A stretch of DNA of 64,000 nt, taken from positions 5,343,001 through 5,407,000 of the forward strand of contig NZ_CP029188.1 of the NCBI RefSeq assembly GCF_003097515.1. The letters run 5' to 3'. The stretch is from Streptomyces tirandamycinicus (GTDB taxonomy: Bacteria; Actinomycetota; Actinomycetes; Streptomycetales; Streptomycetaceae). Under the pieces are notes generated by a model that saw only the letters and a list, made by a program, of their open reading frames with translations, did not search any database and had not been told where the DNA came from. The translations under genes and the position numbers were made by a program. This document shows positions 37,458 through 46,162 of the stretch, piece after piece. Each line of letters begins with the position of its first letter. Positions within the stretch are counted from its first letter, which is position 1.

Positions 37458-38144
37458 ATGACCCGAGTGCTCGTGGTCGACGACGAGCCGCAGATCGTGC
37501 GCGCCCTCGTGATCAACCTCAAGGCGCGCAAGTACGAGGTCGACGCCGCCCCCGACGGCGCGGCGGCACTGCAGCTCGCCGCGGCGCGGCACCCCGACGT
37601 CGTCGTCCTCGACCTCGGGCTGCCGGACATGGACGGCGTCGAGGTGATCAAGGGGCTGCGCGGCTGGACGCGCGTGCCGATCCTGGTCCTGTCCGCGCGG
37701 CACACCTCCGACGAGAAGGTCGAGGCCCTCGACGCCGGCGCCGACGACTACGTCACCAAGCCGTTCGGCATGGACGAGCTGCTGGCCCGGCTGCGGGCCG
37801 CGGTGCGCCGTGCCGAGCCGGCCGGTGGCGACGCGGACGAGATCGTGATCGTCGAGACCGAGGGCTTCACCGTCGACCTCGCGGCGAAGAAGGTCAACCG
37901 CGACGGCAAGGACGTACGGCTCACCCCGACCGAGTGGCATCTGCTGGAGGTCCTGGTCCGCAACACCGGCCGCCTGGTCAGCCAGAAGCAGCTGCTCCAG
38001 GAGGTGTGGGGGCCCTCGTACGGCACGGAGACCAACTACCTGCGGGTCTACATGGCCCAGCTGCGCCGCAAGCTGGAGGCCGACCCCTCGCACCCCCGGC
38101 ACTTCGTCACCGAGCCGGGGATGGGCTACCGGTTCGAGCGCTGA
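37458..38144 (+). CDS. kdpE: Response regulator KdpE
   Basis: 228 aa, OmpR family. Receiver with Asp52 (VVLDLGLPDMDG) and the conserved Lys in YVTKPFGMDELLARL. C-terminal winged helix (AAKKVNRDGKDVRLTPTEWHLLEVLVR, GTETNYLRVYMAQLRRKLE, EPGMGYRF). Starts 76 nt after kdpD with GGAAGGA upstream. Cognate of KdpD, an activator of potassium-transport genes. Confidence 0.94.
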   Translation: MTRVLVVDDEPQIVRALVINLKARKYEVDAAPDGAAALQLAAARHPDVVVLDLGLPDMDGVEVIKGLRGWTRVPILVLSARHTSDEKVEALDAGADDYVTKPFGMDELLARLRAAVRRAEPAGGDADEIVIVETEGFTVDLAAKKVNRDGKDVRLTPTEWHLLEVLVRNTGRLVSQKQLLQEVWGPSYGTETNYLRVYMAQLRRKLEADPSHPRHFVTEPGMGYRFER

Positions 38145-38156
38145 GCGGGCCCGTGA

Positions 38157-38275
38157 CTCGCGGTCCGCGGTCCAAGGTTCATGGGTTCGTGGTCCACGGT
38201 CAGCGGTCCGTGGCGCACGGTCCGTGGTCACTGGTGCACGGTCCGTCGTCCGTGGCCCGTGGTCCGGCGGATCCG
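38157..38275. repeat. Imperfect tandem GGTCCGTGG-type repeat
   Basis: About ten degenerate copies of a 10-15 bp unit around CGGTCCGTGG/CGGTCCACGG lie directly after kdpE. Not coding in a convincing way and without hairpin symmetry overall. Could be slippage-derived or multiple binding sites. Downstream (38276-38379) similar GTACCGCC-type short repeats occur. Confidence 0.5.
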
Positions 38276-38379
38276 TACCGCCGCGTGCGGGCTCGGGACG
38301 GCCCCATACCGCCCCAGTACCACCCCGTACCGTTCCATCTCCTGACGGTGCCCGTACACCGCCCCGGTACGCTTTCACC

Positions 38380-38787
38380 ATGAGTGCTGTACCCAGCTCC
38401 GGGAACGACGGGAAGCCGGCAGGCCGCTTCCGTCGGATGCTCGACCGCCTGTCCAGCTCCCAGCAGGAACTCGAGTCCGCGGAGCTCAAGGAGGACGCAC
38501 AGGCGTCCGGTTGCACACCCATCTGCGACTGCGGCGACCGGCAGATAGTGAAGGTGACTGGTACCTTGCGCACGGTCACCCTGCGTCCGCGGGCCGGAGT
38601 CCCCGCCCTGGAGGCGGAGCTCTTCGACGGTTCCGCGGCCCTGGACGTGGTGTGGCTGGGCCGGCGCTCCATCGTGGGCATAGAACCGGGCCGCAAGATG
38701 ATCGCCTCCGGCAGGATCTCGATGAGCCAGGGCCGGCGGGTGCTGTTCAATCCCAAATACGAGCTCCGACCGCTCGGACAGGAGTAG
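38380..38787 (+). CDS. OB-fold nucleic-acid-binding protein
   Basis: 135 aa. Core RQIVKVTGTLRTVTLRPRAG, ELFDGSAALDVVWLGRRSI and GRKMIASGRISMSQGRRVLFNPKYELRPL reads as a five-strand OB barrel, as in RecG/aspartyl-tRNA synthetase-type nucleic-acid binders. Two cysteines (CTPICDC) precede it. Rv2694c counterpart. ATG at 38380. It probably works with the following DUF3159 gene (3 nt apart); target unknown. Confidence 0.85.
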   Translation: MSAVPSSGNDGKPAGRFRRMLDRLSSSQQELESAELKEDAQASGCTPICDCGDRQIVKVTGTLRTVTLRPRAGVPALEAELFDGSAALDVVWLGRRSIVGIEPGRKMIASGRISMSQGRRVLFNPKYELRPLGQE

Positions 38788-38790
38788 CCG

Positions 38791-39534
38791 GTGACGTCCC
38801 TCGACAAGCCGACCACGCAGGAACAGGGCGACGACGGCCACGGCCGCCACGCCAAGGCCGTGACCGAGGCGGCCCTGTTCGAGGCCTTCGGCGGTATCCG
38901 GGGCACGGTCGAGACGATCCTGCCCGGACTGCTCTTCGTCACGATCTACACGGTCAACAAGGACCTGCACGTCTCGGCCATCGCGGCCCTCGGGCTGTCG
39001 CTGGTCCTGGTCGCCGTCCGGCTGGTCCGCCGGGACACCGTGAAGCACGCCTTCAGCGGCGTCTTCGGTGTCGCCTTCGGTGTCGTCTTCGCGATGATGA
39101 CCGGCAACGCGAAGGACTTCTACCTGCCGGGCATGCTGTACACGCTGGGCCTCGCCCTGGCGTACATCATCACGACCCTGGCGGGCGTCCCCCTGATCGG
39201 CCTCATCCTCGGGCCGGTCTTCAAGGAGAACCTCTCCTGGCGCACCCGCAACCCCGGCCGCAAGAAGGCCTATGCCAAGGCCAGCTGGGCCTGGGGCCTG
39301 ATCCTGCTCGCCAAGTGCGCGATCCTCTTCCCGCTCTACTGGTGGGCCGACACCACGCAGCTCGGCTGGGTCCTGGTCGCGCTCAAGCTCCCGCCGTTCC
39401 TGCTGGCGGTCTACCTGACCTGGGTCTTCCTGGCCAAGGCTCCGCCGCCCATCGACGTCTTCGCCGAGATGGAGGAGCAGGAGCGCGCCGAGGAGGCCCG
39501 CAAGGCGGCCGCGGCCCGCGAGGGCGAGGCGTAG
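38791..39534 (+). CDS. DUF3159 integral membrane protein
   Basis: 247 aa from GTG 38791. About six membrane helices (residues ~38-60, 62-78, 88-105, 112-135, 165-185, 195-215), a conserved FGGIRGTVETILPGLLFVTIYT and WRTRNPGRKKAY loop, and a charged coiled tail (EMEEQERAEEARKAAAAREGEA). Actinobacterial DUF3159 family, Rv2693c position. Function unknown; sits among potassium genes. Confidence 0.85.
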   Translation: MTSLDKPTTQEQGDDGHGRHAKAVTEAALFEAFGGIRGTVETILPGLLFVTIYTVNKDLHVSAIAALGLSLVLVAVRLVRRDTVKHAFSGVFGVAFGVVFAMMTGNAKDFYLPGMLYTLGLALAYIITTLAGVPLIGLILGPVFKENLSWRTRNPGRKKAYAKASWAWGLILLAKCAILFPLYWWADTTQLGWVLVALKLPPFLLAVYLTWVFLAKAPPPIDVFAEMEEQERAEEARKAAAAREGEA

Positions 39535-39539
39535 CCGCC

Positions 39540-39564
39540 CGGAGGCCCGACCTCCGGGCCTCCG
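39540..39564. terminator. Bidirectional terminator hairpin
   Basis: 10-bp stem CGGAGGCCCG/CGGGCCTCCG, 5-nt loop, between convergent DUF3159 and trkA genes. Confidence 0.65.
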
Positions 39565-39606
39565 CGGCCTGCGGGCCCGCCCCGCCGCGCGCCGCCCCGC
39601 GCGCCG

Positions 39607-40290
39607 TCAGCCCGTGGCCGCCGGGCCCTCGCGGCGGACCGAGAGCAGGTCCTCCAACTGCTCCTCGCGCGCCTGGGCGGCCACGAAGAGGAGCTCGTCG
39701 CCGGGCTCCAGCGTCTCCTCGTTGTGCGGGGTGAGCACCCGGGGGCCCCGGATGATCGTCACCAGTGAGGTGTCCTCGGGCCACGCCACGTCGCCCACCT
39801 GCGTACCGGCCAGCGCCGACTCCGGCGGCAGGGTCAGCTCGACGAGGTTGGCGTCGCCGTGGCTGAAGCGCAGCAGCCGCACCAGGTCGCCGACGCTGAC
39901 GGCCTCCTCGACCAGCGCCGACATCAGCCGCGGCGTGGACACCGCGACGTCGACGCCCCACGACTCGTTGAACAGCCACTCGTTCTTGGGGTTGTTCACC
40001 CGGGCCACCACACGCGGCACGCCGTACTCGGTCTTCGCGAGCAGCGAGACCACCAGGTTCACCTTGTCGTCACCCGTCGCCGCGATCACCACGTTGCAGC
40101 GCTGCAGCGCCGCCTCGTCCAGCGACGTGATCTCACAGGCGTCGGCCAGCAGCCACTCCGCCTGCGGCACCCGCTCCACCGAGATGGCGGTGGGCGCCTT
40201 GTCGATCAGGAGCACCTCGTGCCCGTTCTCCAGCAGCTCTCCCGCGATGGAACGACCCACCGCGCCGGCGCCGGCGATCGCGACCCGCAT
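39607..40290 (-). CDS. TrkA-family potassium channel regulatory protein (second gene)
   Basis: 227 aa. RCK_N Rossmann domain with GAGAVGRSIAGELLENGHEVLLID (residues 7-30) and VIAATGDDKVN; RCK_C domain about 140-220 (LTLPPESALAGTQVGDV). It binds NAD(H) or ATP to gate K+ transport. The start ATG shares one base with the stop of the upstream TrkA gene, so the two are a coupled pair equivalent to ceoC/ceoB of mycobacteria. Confidence 0.92.
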   Translation of the reverse strand: MRVAIAGAGAVGRSIAGELLENGHEVLLIDKAPTAISVERVPQAEWLLADACEITSLDEAALQRCNVVIAATGDDKVNLVVSLLAKTEYGVPRVVARVNNPKNEWLFNESWGVDVAVSTPRLMSALVEEAVSVGDLVRLLRFSHGDANLVELTLPPESALAGTQVGDVAWPEDTSLVTIIRGPRVLTPHNEETLEPGDELLFVAAQAREEQLEDLLSVRREGPAATG

Positions 40291-40958
40291 CAGTGACCGC
40301 TCCCCTCGGGACCCTGGGCGAACGCCGCCTCGATCTTCTCGATCTCGTCCGTGCGCATCATCACGTGCACCAGATCGCCTTCCTGCAGCACGGTCTGTGA
40401 GGTCGGCAGGACCGCCTCGCCCAGGCGGGTGAGGAACGCGACCCGCACCCCGGTCTCCTCCTGGAGCCGGCTCACCTTGTGGCCGATCCAGGCCGGGGAG
40501 GTGTGCACCTCGGCGAGCTGGACCGCGCCGCTCGGATCCCGCCACAGCTCCTCGGCCCCGGAGGGCAGCAGCCGGCGGAGCATCTGGTCCGCGGTCCAGC
40601 GGACCGTCGCCACCGTGGGGATCCCCAGCCGCTGGTAGACCTCGGCGCGCCGCGGGTCGTAGATGCGGGCGGCGACGTTCTCGATGCCGAACATCTCGCG
40701 CGCGACCCGGGCGGCGATGATGTTGGAGTTGTCCCCGCTGCTGACCGCCGCGAACGCGCCGGCCTCCTCGATGCCCGCCTCGCGGAGCGTGTCCTGGTCG
40801 AAGCCGACGCCGGTGACCCGGCGCCCCCCGAACCCGGAGCCCAGGCGACGGAACGCGGTGGGGTCCTGGTCGACGACGGCGACCGTGTGCCCCTGTCGCT
40901 CCAGGGTCTGCGCGAGCGCTGCTCCCACGCGCCCGCAGCCCATGATCACGATGTGCAC
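40290..40958 (-). CDS. TrkA-family potassium channel regulatory protein (first gene)
   Basis: 222 aa. RCK_N domain begins MHIVIMGCGRVGAALAQTLERQGHTV (GxGxxG); VSSGDNSNIIAARVAREMF is the typical TrkA loop, and RCK_C is 135-215. Regulatory subunit for a K+ channel or transporter; the pair with 39607-40290 may form a heteromer. Divergent from the KimA-like transporter through a ~290-bp gap, which I checked for a c-di-AMP riboswitch without success. Confidence 0.92.
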   Translation of the reverse strand: MHIVIMGCGRVGAALAQTLERQGHTVAVVDQDPTAFRRLGSGFGGRRVTGVGFDQDTLREAGIEEAGAFAAVSSGDNSNIIAARVAREMFGIENVAARIYDPRRAEVYQRLGIPTVATVRWTADQMLRRLLPSGAEELWRDPSGAVQLAEVHTSPAWIGHKVSRLQEETGVRVAFLTRLGEAVLPTSQTVLQEGDLVHVMMRTDEIEKIEAAFAQGPEGSGH

Positions 40959-41251
40959 CTATCTACCCCGCAGTCCTGGTCATCACGATGACCTGCGCAA
41001 ACACCCTGCTCACTCTTCTCTCCCGGCTCCGCCGGGCCACGATGGGGCGCAGCGTGCGGTTGCCGCCCCAGACGAGCTTATGCCGGGGCACCCGCGTTGC
41101 CCTCATCCGCGGTGCCGATACCGCCGGTAGGGCAGACGGCGTCGCTCTCGGTGGCGGACCCGTTGCCTCAGCGTGGCCGCAGGTGGGCGATCGTGTGGCG
41201 GAGGGCTCCGCGAGTGGGCGGGGCTGCGAGGAACCCCTTACGATCCTCTCC

Positions 41252-43300
41252 GTGTCCAAACTGACCGACCTGCCCAAACGGATCCTGATCGGCCGGGCGC
41301 TGCGAAGCGACAGGCTGGGCGAGACGCTCCTGCCGAAGCGCATCGCCCTCCCCGTCTTCGCCTCCGACCCGCTGTCCTCCGTGGCGTACGCGCCGGGCGA
41401 AGTGCTGCTCGTCCTGTCGATCGCGGGTGTGTCGGCCTACCAGTACAGCCCCTGGATCGCGGCCGCCGTCGTGGTCCTGATGTTCACCGTCGTCGCCTCC
41501 TACCGGCAGAACGTCCACGCGTACCCGAGCGGCGGCGGCGACTACGAGGTGGCGAACACCAACCTCGGCCCGCGGGCGGGCCTCACCGTCGCTAGCGCGC
41601 TCCTCGTCGACTACGTCCTCACCGTGGCCGTGTCGATCTCCTCCGGCGTGGAGAACCTCGGCTCGGCGGTCCACTTCGTGATCGAGCACAAGGTGCTCAG
41701 CGCCGTCGCCATCATCCTGCTGCTGACGCTGATGAACCTGCGCGGGGTGAGGGAGTCCGGGAAGCTCTTCGCGATTCCCACGTACATCTTCGTCTTCGGC
41801 GTCTTCACCATGATCGCCTGGGGCGCCTTCAAGGGCCTCGTCCTCGACGAGACCATGCGCGCCCCGACCGCGGAGTTCGACATCGAACCGGAGCAGCAGG
41901 GCCTGGCCGGCCTCGCCATGGTCTTCCTGCTGCTGCGCGCCTTCTCGTCCGGCTGCGCCGCGCTCACCGGCGTCGAGGCCATCAGCAACGGAGTGCCCGC
42001 CTTCCGCAAGCCCAAGAGCCGGAACGCCGCCACGACGCTGCTGCTCATGGGCCTGCTCGCGGTCACCATGTTCTGCGGCATCATCGGCCTGGCCATGGCC
42101 AGCAACGTCCGGATGGCCGAGAACCCGGCCCACGACCTGATCCTCGACGGCCGGCCGGTCGGCCCCGACTACGTCCAGGACCCGGTCATCTCACAGGTGG
42201 CGGCGGCCGTCTTCGGCGAGCAGACGTTCTTCTTCGTGCTCCTCGCCGCGGCCACCGCGCTCGTCCTGTTCCTGGCGGCCAACACCGCGTACAACGGCTT
42301 CCCGCTGCTCGGCTCGATCCTCGCCCAGGACCGCTACCTGCCGCGCCAGCTGCACACCCGCGGGGACCGGCTCGCCTTCTCCAACGGCATCGTGCTGCTC
42401 GCCGGCGCGGCCATGCTGCTGGTCTGGGTGTACGACGCCGACTCCACCAAGCTGATCCAGCTCTACATCGTCGGTGTCTTCGTCTCCTTCACCCTCAGCC
42501 AGACCGGCATGGTCCGGCACTGGAACCGGCATCTGAAGACGGAGCGGGACCGGGCCGCCCGCCGCCGCATGATCCGCTCGCGGGCGATCAACGCCTTCGG
42601 CGCGTTCTTCACGGGCCTCGTCCTGGTCGTCGTCCTCGTCACCAAGTTCACGCACGGCGCCTGGGTGGCCCTGCTGGGCATGGTGATCTTCTACGTGACG
42701 ATGTCGGCGATCCGGCGCCACTACGACCGGGTGTCGGAGGAGATCGCCGCCCCCGACGAGCCCAGCGACGACAGCGTGCGCCCCTCCCGCGTCCACTCCA
42801 TCGTGCTGGTCTCCAAGGTGCACCGGCCCACCCTGCGGGCCCTCGCCTACGCCAAGCTGATGCGCTCCGACAAGCTGGAGGCGCTCAGCATCGACGTCGA
42901 CCCGGTGGAGACCACGGCCCTCAAGGAGGAGTGGGACCGGCGCGGCATCAACATCCCGCTGAAGATCCTCCACTCCCCGTACCGGGAGATCACCCGGCCC
43001 ATCGTCGAGTACGTGAAGAGCCTGCGGCGGGAGAGCCCCCGCGACGCCGTCAGCGTGATCATCCCCGAGTACGTGGTCGGCCACTGGTGGGAGCATGTGC
43101 TGCACAACCAGAGCGCCCTGCGCCTCAAGGGCCGGCTGCTGTTCACCCCGGGCGTCATGGTCACCTCGGTCCCCTACCAGCTCCAGTCCTCCGAGCTGGC
43201 GAAGAAGCGGGCGAAGAAGCGCCAGGAGTGGAACGCGCCCGGATCGGTGCGGCGCGGGCCGGTGAACGAGCAGGCCAAGGAGCCCAGCGGCAGGACCTGA
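41252..43300 (+). CDS. APC-family potassium transporter, KimA-like
   Basis: 682 aa. Twelve membrane helices (about 40-480) with family motif SDPLSSVAYAPGEVLL, YPSGGGDYEV and SGCAALTGVEAISNGVPAF. A ~200-residue cytosolic domain (RVHSIVLVSKVHRPTLRALAYAKL, IIPEYVVGHWWEHVLHNQSALRLKGRLL) matches the KimA type that imports K+ and is inhibited by c-di-AMP in Firmicutes. Start GTG 41252 follows CGATCCTCTCC with weak ribosome site; a longer reading to 40988 lacks homology. Lies with two TrkA genes and kdpDE, so a potassium role is likely. Confidence 0.86.
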   Translation: MSKLTDLPKRILIGRALRSDRLGETLLPKRIALPVFASDPLSSVAYAPGEVLLVLSIAGVSAYQYSPWIAAAVVVLMFTVVASYRQNVHAYPSGGGDYEVANTNLGPRAGLTVASALLVDYVLTVAVSISSGVENLGSAVHFVIEHKVLSAVAIILLLTLMNLRGVRESGKLFAIPTYIFVFGVFTMIAWGAFKGLVLDETMRAPTAEFDIEPEQQGLAGLAMVFLLLRAFSSGCAALTGVEAISNGVPAFRKPKSRNAATTLLLMGLLAVTMFCGIIGLAMASNVRMAENPAHDLILDGRPVGPDYVQDPVISQVAAAVFGEQTFFFVLLAAATALVLFLAANTAYNGFPLLGSILAQDRYLPRQLHTRGDRLAFSNGIVLLAGAAMLLVWVYDADSTKLIQLYIVGVFVSFTLSQTGMVRHWNRHLKTERDRAARRRMIRSRAINAFGAFFTGLVLVVVLVTKFTHGAWVALLGMVIFYVTMSAIRRHYDRVSEEIAAPDEPSDDSVRPSRVHSIVLVSKVHRPTLRALAYAKLMRSDKLEALSIDVDPVETTALKEEWDRRGINIPLKILHSPYREITRPIVEYVKSLRRESPRDAVSVIIPEYVVGHWWEHVLHNQSALRLKGRLLFTPGVMVTSVPYQLQSSELAKKRAKKRQEWNAPGSVRRGPVNEQAKEPSGRT

Positions 43301-43445
43301 GGGCCGTATCGCGGGAGCGGGCAACCCCGACGGCACCGGCAGGGGCACCCTCCCGGCCGCGTAGACTGGGGGGCTGCCGTGCGCGGACCGACGGCGGCCC
43401 CCTCTCGTACCCCCGGATCTCGTACCCCCCTGGAGTCACCCCGCC

Positions 43446-44774
43446 ATGCCGAACGCTTCCGATGCCTCGCTCGTCGGGGAGGAGTACGAGGTCGAGGTCG
43501 GCCCCGTCGCGCACGGCGGTCACTGCATCGCCCGCACCGACGCCGGCCGGGTCCTCTTCGTCCGGCACGCGCTCCCCGGCGAGAAGGTCGTCGCCCGGAT
43601 CACCGAGGGCGAGGAGGGCTCCCGCTATCTGCGCGCCGACGCGGTGCGCGTCCTGGAGGCGTCCAAGGACCGCGTCGAGGCCCCGTGCCCGTACGCGGGG
43701 CCCGGACGGTGCGGCGGCTGCGACTGGCAGCACGCCAAGCCCGGCGCCCAGCGGCGCCTCAAGGGCGAGGTCGTCGCGGAGCAGCTCAAGCGGCTCGCGG
43801 GCCTGACCCCGGAGGAGGCCGGCTGGGACGGCACCGTCATGCCGGCGGAGGGCGACAAACTGCCCGCCGGGCAGGTACCGGCCTGGCGCACCCGCGTCCA
43901 GTACGCCGTCGACGACCAGGGCCGCGCCGGGCTGCGCAGGCACCGCTCCCACGAGGTGGAGCCGATCGAGCACTGCATGATCGCGGCGCCCGGGGTCGGC
44001 GAACTCGGCGTCGAGAAGCGGAACTGGGAGGGCATGGCCTCGATCGAGGCCATCGCCGCGACGGGTTCCCAGGACCGGCAGGTGGTCCTCACCCCGAGGC
44101 CCGGCGCGCGGCTGCCGATCGTGAAACTCGACAGGCCGGTGTCGGTCCTGCGCGTCCACGAAGGCGACGGCAGCGTCCACCGCGTCCACGGCCGCCCCTT
44201 CGTCCGCGAACGCGCCGACGACCGCACCTACCGCGTCGGCATGGGCGGCTTCTGGCAGGTCCACCCGAAGGCGGCCCAGACGCTCGTCGAGGCCGTGATG
44301 CAGGGACTCATGCCCCGCAAGGGCGACACCGCGCTCGATCTCTACTGCGGCGTGGGCCTGTTCGCGGGCGCCATCGCCCAACGGGTGGGGGAGAAGGGCG
44401 CGGTGCTCGGCATCGAGTCCGGCAAGCGCGCGGCGGAGGACGCCCGCCACAACCTCCAGGACCTGCCGCGGGTCCGCATCGAACACGGCAAGGTCGAGTC
44501 CGTGCTGCCCCGCACCGGCATCACCGAAACCGACCTCGTCGTCCTCGACCCGCCCCGCGCCGGCGCCGGCAAGTCCACGGTCGCGCACGTCTCCGGCCTC
44601 GGCGCGCGCCGCATCGCCTACGTCGCCTGCGACCCGGCGGCCCTGGCGCGGGACCTGGCGTACTTCCGCGAGCACGGGTACCGGGTGCGGACGCTGCGGG
44701 TGTTCGACCTGTTTCCGATGACCTCGCACGTGGAGTGCGTGGCGATTCTCGAACCTGCGGGCAAGGGGTCCTGA
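43446..44774 (+). CDS. TRAM-domain class I SAM-dependent RNA methyltransferase
   Basis: 442 aa. TRAM domain 12-70 (YEVEVGPVAHGGHCIAR). Iron-sulfur cysteines C81, C89 and C92 (CPYAGPGRCGGCDWQH). SAM motif DLYCGVGLFAG, VVLDPPRAGAG and catalytic Cys395 (YVACDPAALARDL), with the family end LFPMTSHVECVAIL. It is an RlmD/TrmA-type uracil-C5 methyltransferase acting on 23S rRNA or tRNA; Rv2689c homologue. Its 3' end is the integration target of the island that follows; the last residues (EPAGKGS) differ from the right-hand copy (EPAEKRS). Confidence 0.93.
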   Translation: MPNASDASLVGEEYEVEVGPVAHGGHCIARTDAGRVLFVRHALPGEKVVARITEGEEGSRYLRADAVRVLEASKDRVEAPCPYAGPGRCGGCDWQHAKPGAQRRLKGEVVAEQLKRLAGLTPEEAGWDGTVMPAEGDKLPAGQVPAWRTRVQYAVDDQGRAGLRRHRSHEVEPIEHCMIAAPGVGELGVEKRNWEGMASIEAIAATGSQDRQVVLTPRPGARLPIVKLDRPVSVLRVHEGDGSVHRVHGRPFVRERADDRTYRVGMGGFWQVHPKAAQTLVEAVMQGLMPRKGDTALDLYCGVGLFAGAIAQRVGEKGAVLGIESGKRAAEDARHNLQDLPRVRIEHGKVESVLPRTGITETDLVVLDPPRAGAGKSTVAHVSGLGARRIAYVACDPAALARDLAYFREHGYRVRTLRVFDLFPMTSHVECVAILEPAGKGS

Positions 44775-44790
44775 CCTGCGCTTTTGTTGT
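44710..44790 (+). other. Left attachment region of the genomic island (attL-like)
   Basis: TTTCCGATGAC, CACGTGGAGTGCGTGGCG and TCCTGACCTGCG recur in the same order at 60850-60918, aligned over ~75 bp with mostly silent changes. The 18-bp block CACGTGGAGTGCGTGGCG is the likely crossover core. The methyltransferase gene stays complete on this side. Confidence 0.75.
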
Positions 44791-45043
44791 CCGGGTGGGT
44801 TGCTCGACCTGTTTTCCTCCGTGCAGCGGTTCGAGCGGACGGATCGATCTTTGTAGCTCGATGACCTGCGGATTCGTGAGCGAGGTGCCTGCATCGGCGA
44901 CGTCATCAGAGGGTCGTTCGGAGATTCTTGACGCTTGGATGACGGTCGAAGCGGAAGTCTCTGCTGAACCGCCGCAGGCGGTTCGAGTGACCCCCGGCCC
45001 CACGTTCCTTGGGGGCCGGGAACGCGGCTCGACCGTGCCCCCT
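44791..45043. other. Island left-end region with TGACGC arm repeats and hairpins
   Basis: No gene. TGACGC at 44929 and TGACGG at 44940 repeat the 11-bp-phased pattern found at the right end. Hairpins GAACCGCC/GGCGGTTC (44966-44984) and CCCGGCCCC/GGGGCCGGG (44993-45020) could terminate transcription of the methyltransferase or isolate the toxin operon. Confidence 0.55.
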
Positions 45044-45094
45044 TGATACCGGTCAGGCATCATCCGTGGGCCCCTTGATACCGGTCAGGTATCA
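45044..45094 (+). promoter_or_regulatory. Two direct-repeat operators of the toxin-antitoxin operon
   Basis: Two near-identical 19-bp sites TGATACCGGTCAGG[C/T]ATCA at 45044-45062 and 45076-45094, spaced 32 bp (three helical turns). Each is an inverted repeat TGATACC...GGTATCA (site 2 perfect). The second ends 7 nt before the antitoxin ATG. Typical ribbon-helix-helix autorepressor layout. Confidence 0.7.
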
Positions 45095-45101
45095 TCTCTG
45101 T

Positions 45102-45296
45102 ATGGCGATGACACTCCGACTCCCCGACGACCTCGACGCGAAGCTCACCGAGCGGGCTCGTCGGGAGGGCCGCAGCAAACAGGAACTTGCCATCGAGGCC
45201 ATCCGCGACGCCCAGAACCGGGCCGAGCTGAAGGTCGATGACGTCTTGGCCGAGCTGATGAACAGCGATGCGGAGATTCTGGACTACCTGAAGTGA
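45102..45296 (+). CDS. Ribbon-helix-helix antitoxin
   Basis: 64 aa. TLRLPDDLDAKLTERARREGRSKQELAIEAIRDA is a CopG/RHH DNA-binding core; the C-terminal ~25 residues are the likely toxin-neutralising part. It should bind the two palindromic sites just upstream, repressing its own operon. GTGA overlap of 4 nt with the downstream toxin gene. ATG 45102 (a second in-frame ATG follows). Codon use is less GC-biased than the chromosome, consistent with import. Confidence 0.82.
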   Translation: MAMTLRLPDDLDAKLTERARREGRSKQELAIEAIRDAQNRAELKVDDVLAELMNSDAEILDYLK

Positions 45297-45685
45297 CGGA
45301 CGTGCGCTACATCCAGATCGACGAGATCCTGGCCATTGCTCGCACGGTCAACGGTACCGAGCACAGTGTGCGTGACATGGGACTTTTGGTGTCGGCGATC
45401 GAGCGACCCCGGACGAACGTGTTCGGAGCCGAGCTATATCCCACGCTGCACGAGAAGGCGGCGGCACTGCTGCATTCCGTTGCCCGCAATCATGCGCTGA
45501 TCGACGGTAACAAGCGCACCGCCTGGCTCGCCATGCGTGTATTCCTGCGGTTCAACGGCGTCAGCGTCAGTACCGTGCCGCCGCCCGTCTCCGTTGCCGG
45601 ACCATTCGTCGAGGAAGTCGCGCAGGACAACGTCGATGTACCGGTCATTGCCAAGCGTCTGTCGGCCTGGTTTCCCATTTCCTGA
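45293..45685 (+). CDS. doc: Doc-family (Fic-fold) toxin
   Basis: 130 aa from a GTG overlapping the antitoxin stop. Active-site motif HALIDGNKR (residues 67-75) matches Doc's HxFx(D/N)GNKR, which phosphorylates and inactivates EF-Tu. The motif has Leu instead of Phe at the third position. Overall size and order (antitoxin first) match phd/doc operons, but the antitoxin is RHH rather than Phd. It likely stabilises the island. Confidence 0.85.
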   Translation: MTDVRYIQIDEILAIARTVNGTEHSVRDMGLLVSAIERPRTNVFGAELYPTLHEKAAALLHSVARNHALIDGNKRTAWLAMRVFLRFNGVSVSTVPPPVSVAGPFVEEVAQDNVDVPVIAKRLSAWFPIS

Positions 45686-45758
45686 CGGTTGACGTCGTGT
45701 CCCGTAATTGATCTTCAGGTATGCCGAGACGTGCCAGGTAGCGGACGCGATGGTGCGT

Positions 45759-46162
45759 CTACGCGGCTTGGACGAGGTTGTGCAGGCGGGCGACACCGAG
45801 CATGGCGTGATGGACGCCGGCACCTTTGAGCCTGCAGTCGCACAGGATCTTCCACGTCTTCATCCGCGCGAAGACGTGCTCCACACGGCCTCGGACGCGC
45901 TTGCGGGAGCTGTTGTTCTCCTTCTTCCAGTCACAGGTCACCGTCGACGGGGCGTCGACGCGGGATCACGAGGCCGGTGCCCGGGTAGCCCCATCGGTGA
46001 TGGTCGTTTGCAGTCGTTGCGGTTGCCCGGTACCGGTCGCCCGATCGCGACGATCCGACGGGTGTCAGCGTCGATGACGACCTGGTGATGGGTGGAGTAC
46101 CTGTAGTTCCTCGACTGCTCGGCGACACTGTGGTCGCGGGTAGGGGACAGAGTGCCGTCCAC
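45759..46162 (-). pseudogene. IS5-family transposase remnant
   Basis: Reading 46162 to 45759: DGTLSPTRDHSVAEQSRNYRYSTHHQVVIDADTRRIV (first DDE Asp) and PGNRNDCK, then an internal deletion and frame change to GYPGTGLVIPRRR. After another shift comes KRVRGRVEHVFARMKTWKILCDCRLKGAGVHHAMLGVARLHNL. The N-terminal half and the second Asp region are missing. No terminal inverted repeats were recognised. Dead insertion at the island's left part. Confidence 0.78.

Noticed and set aside
34853..37705. Antisense open frame of ~950 residues over kdpD
   Set aside because: Shadow of kdpD; no ribosome site, no recognisable motif.
40959..41251. c-di-AMP (ydaO-type) riboswitch before the KimA-like gene
   Set aside because: Looked for the conserved pseudoknot sequences; none is recognisable in the ~290-bp gap.
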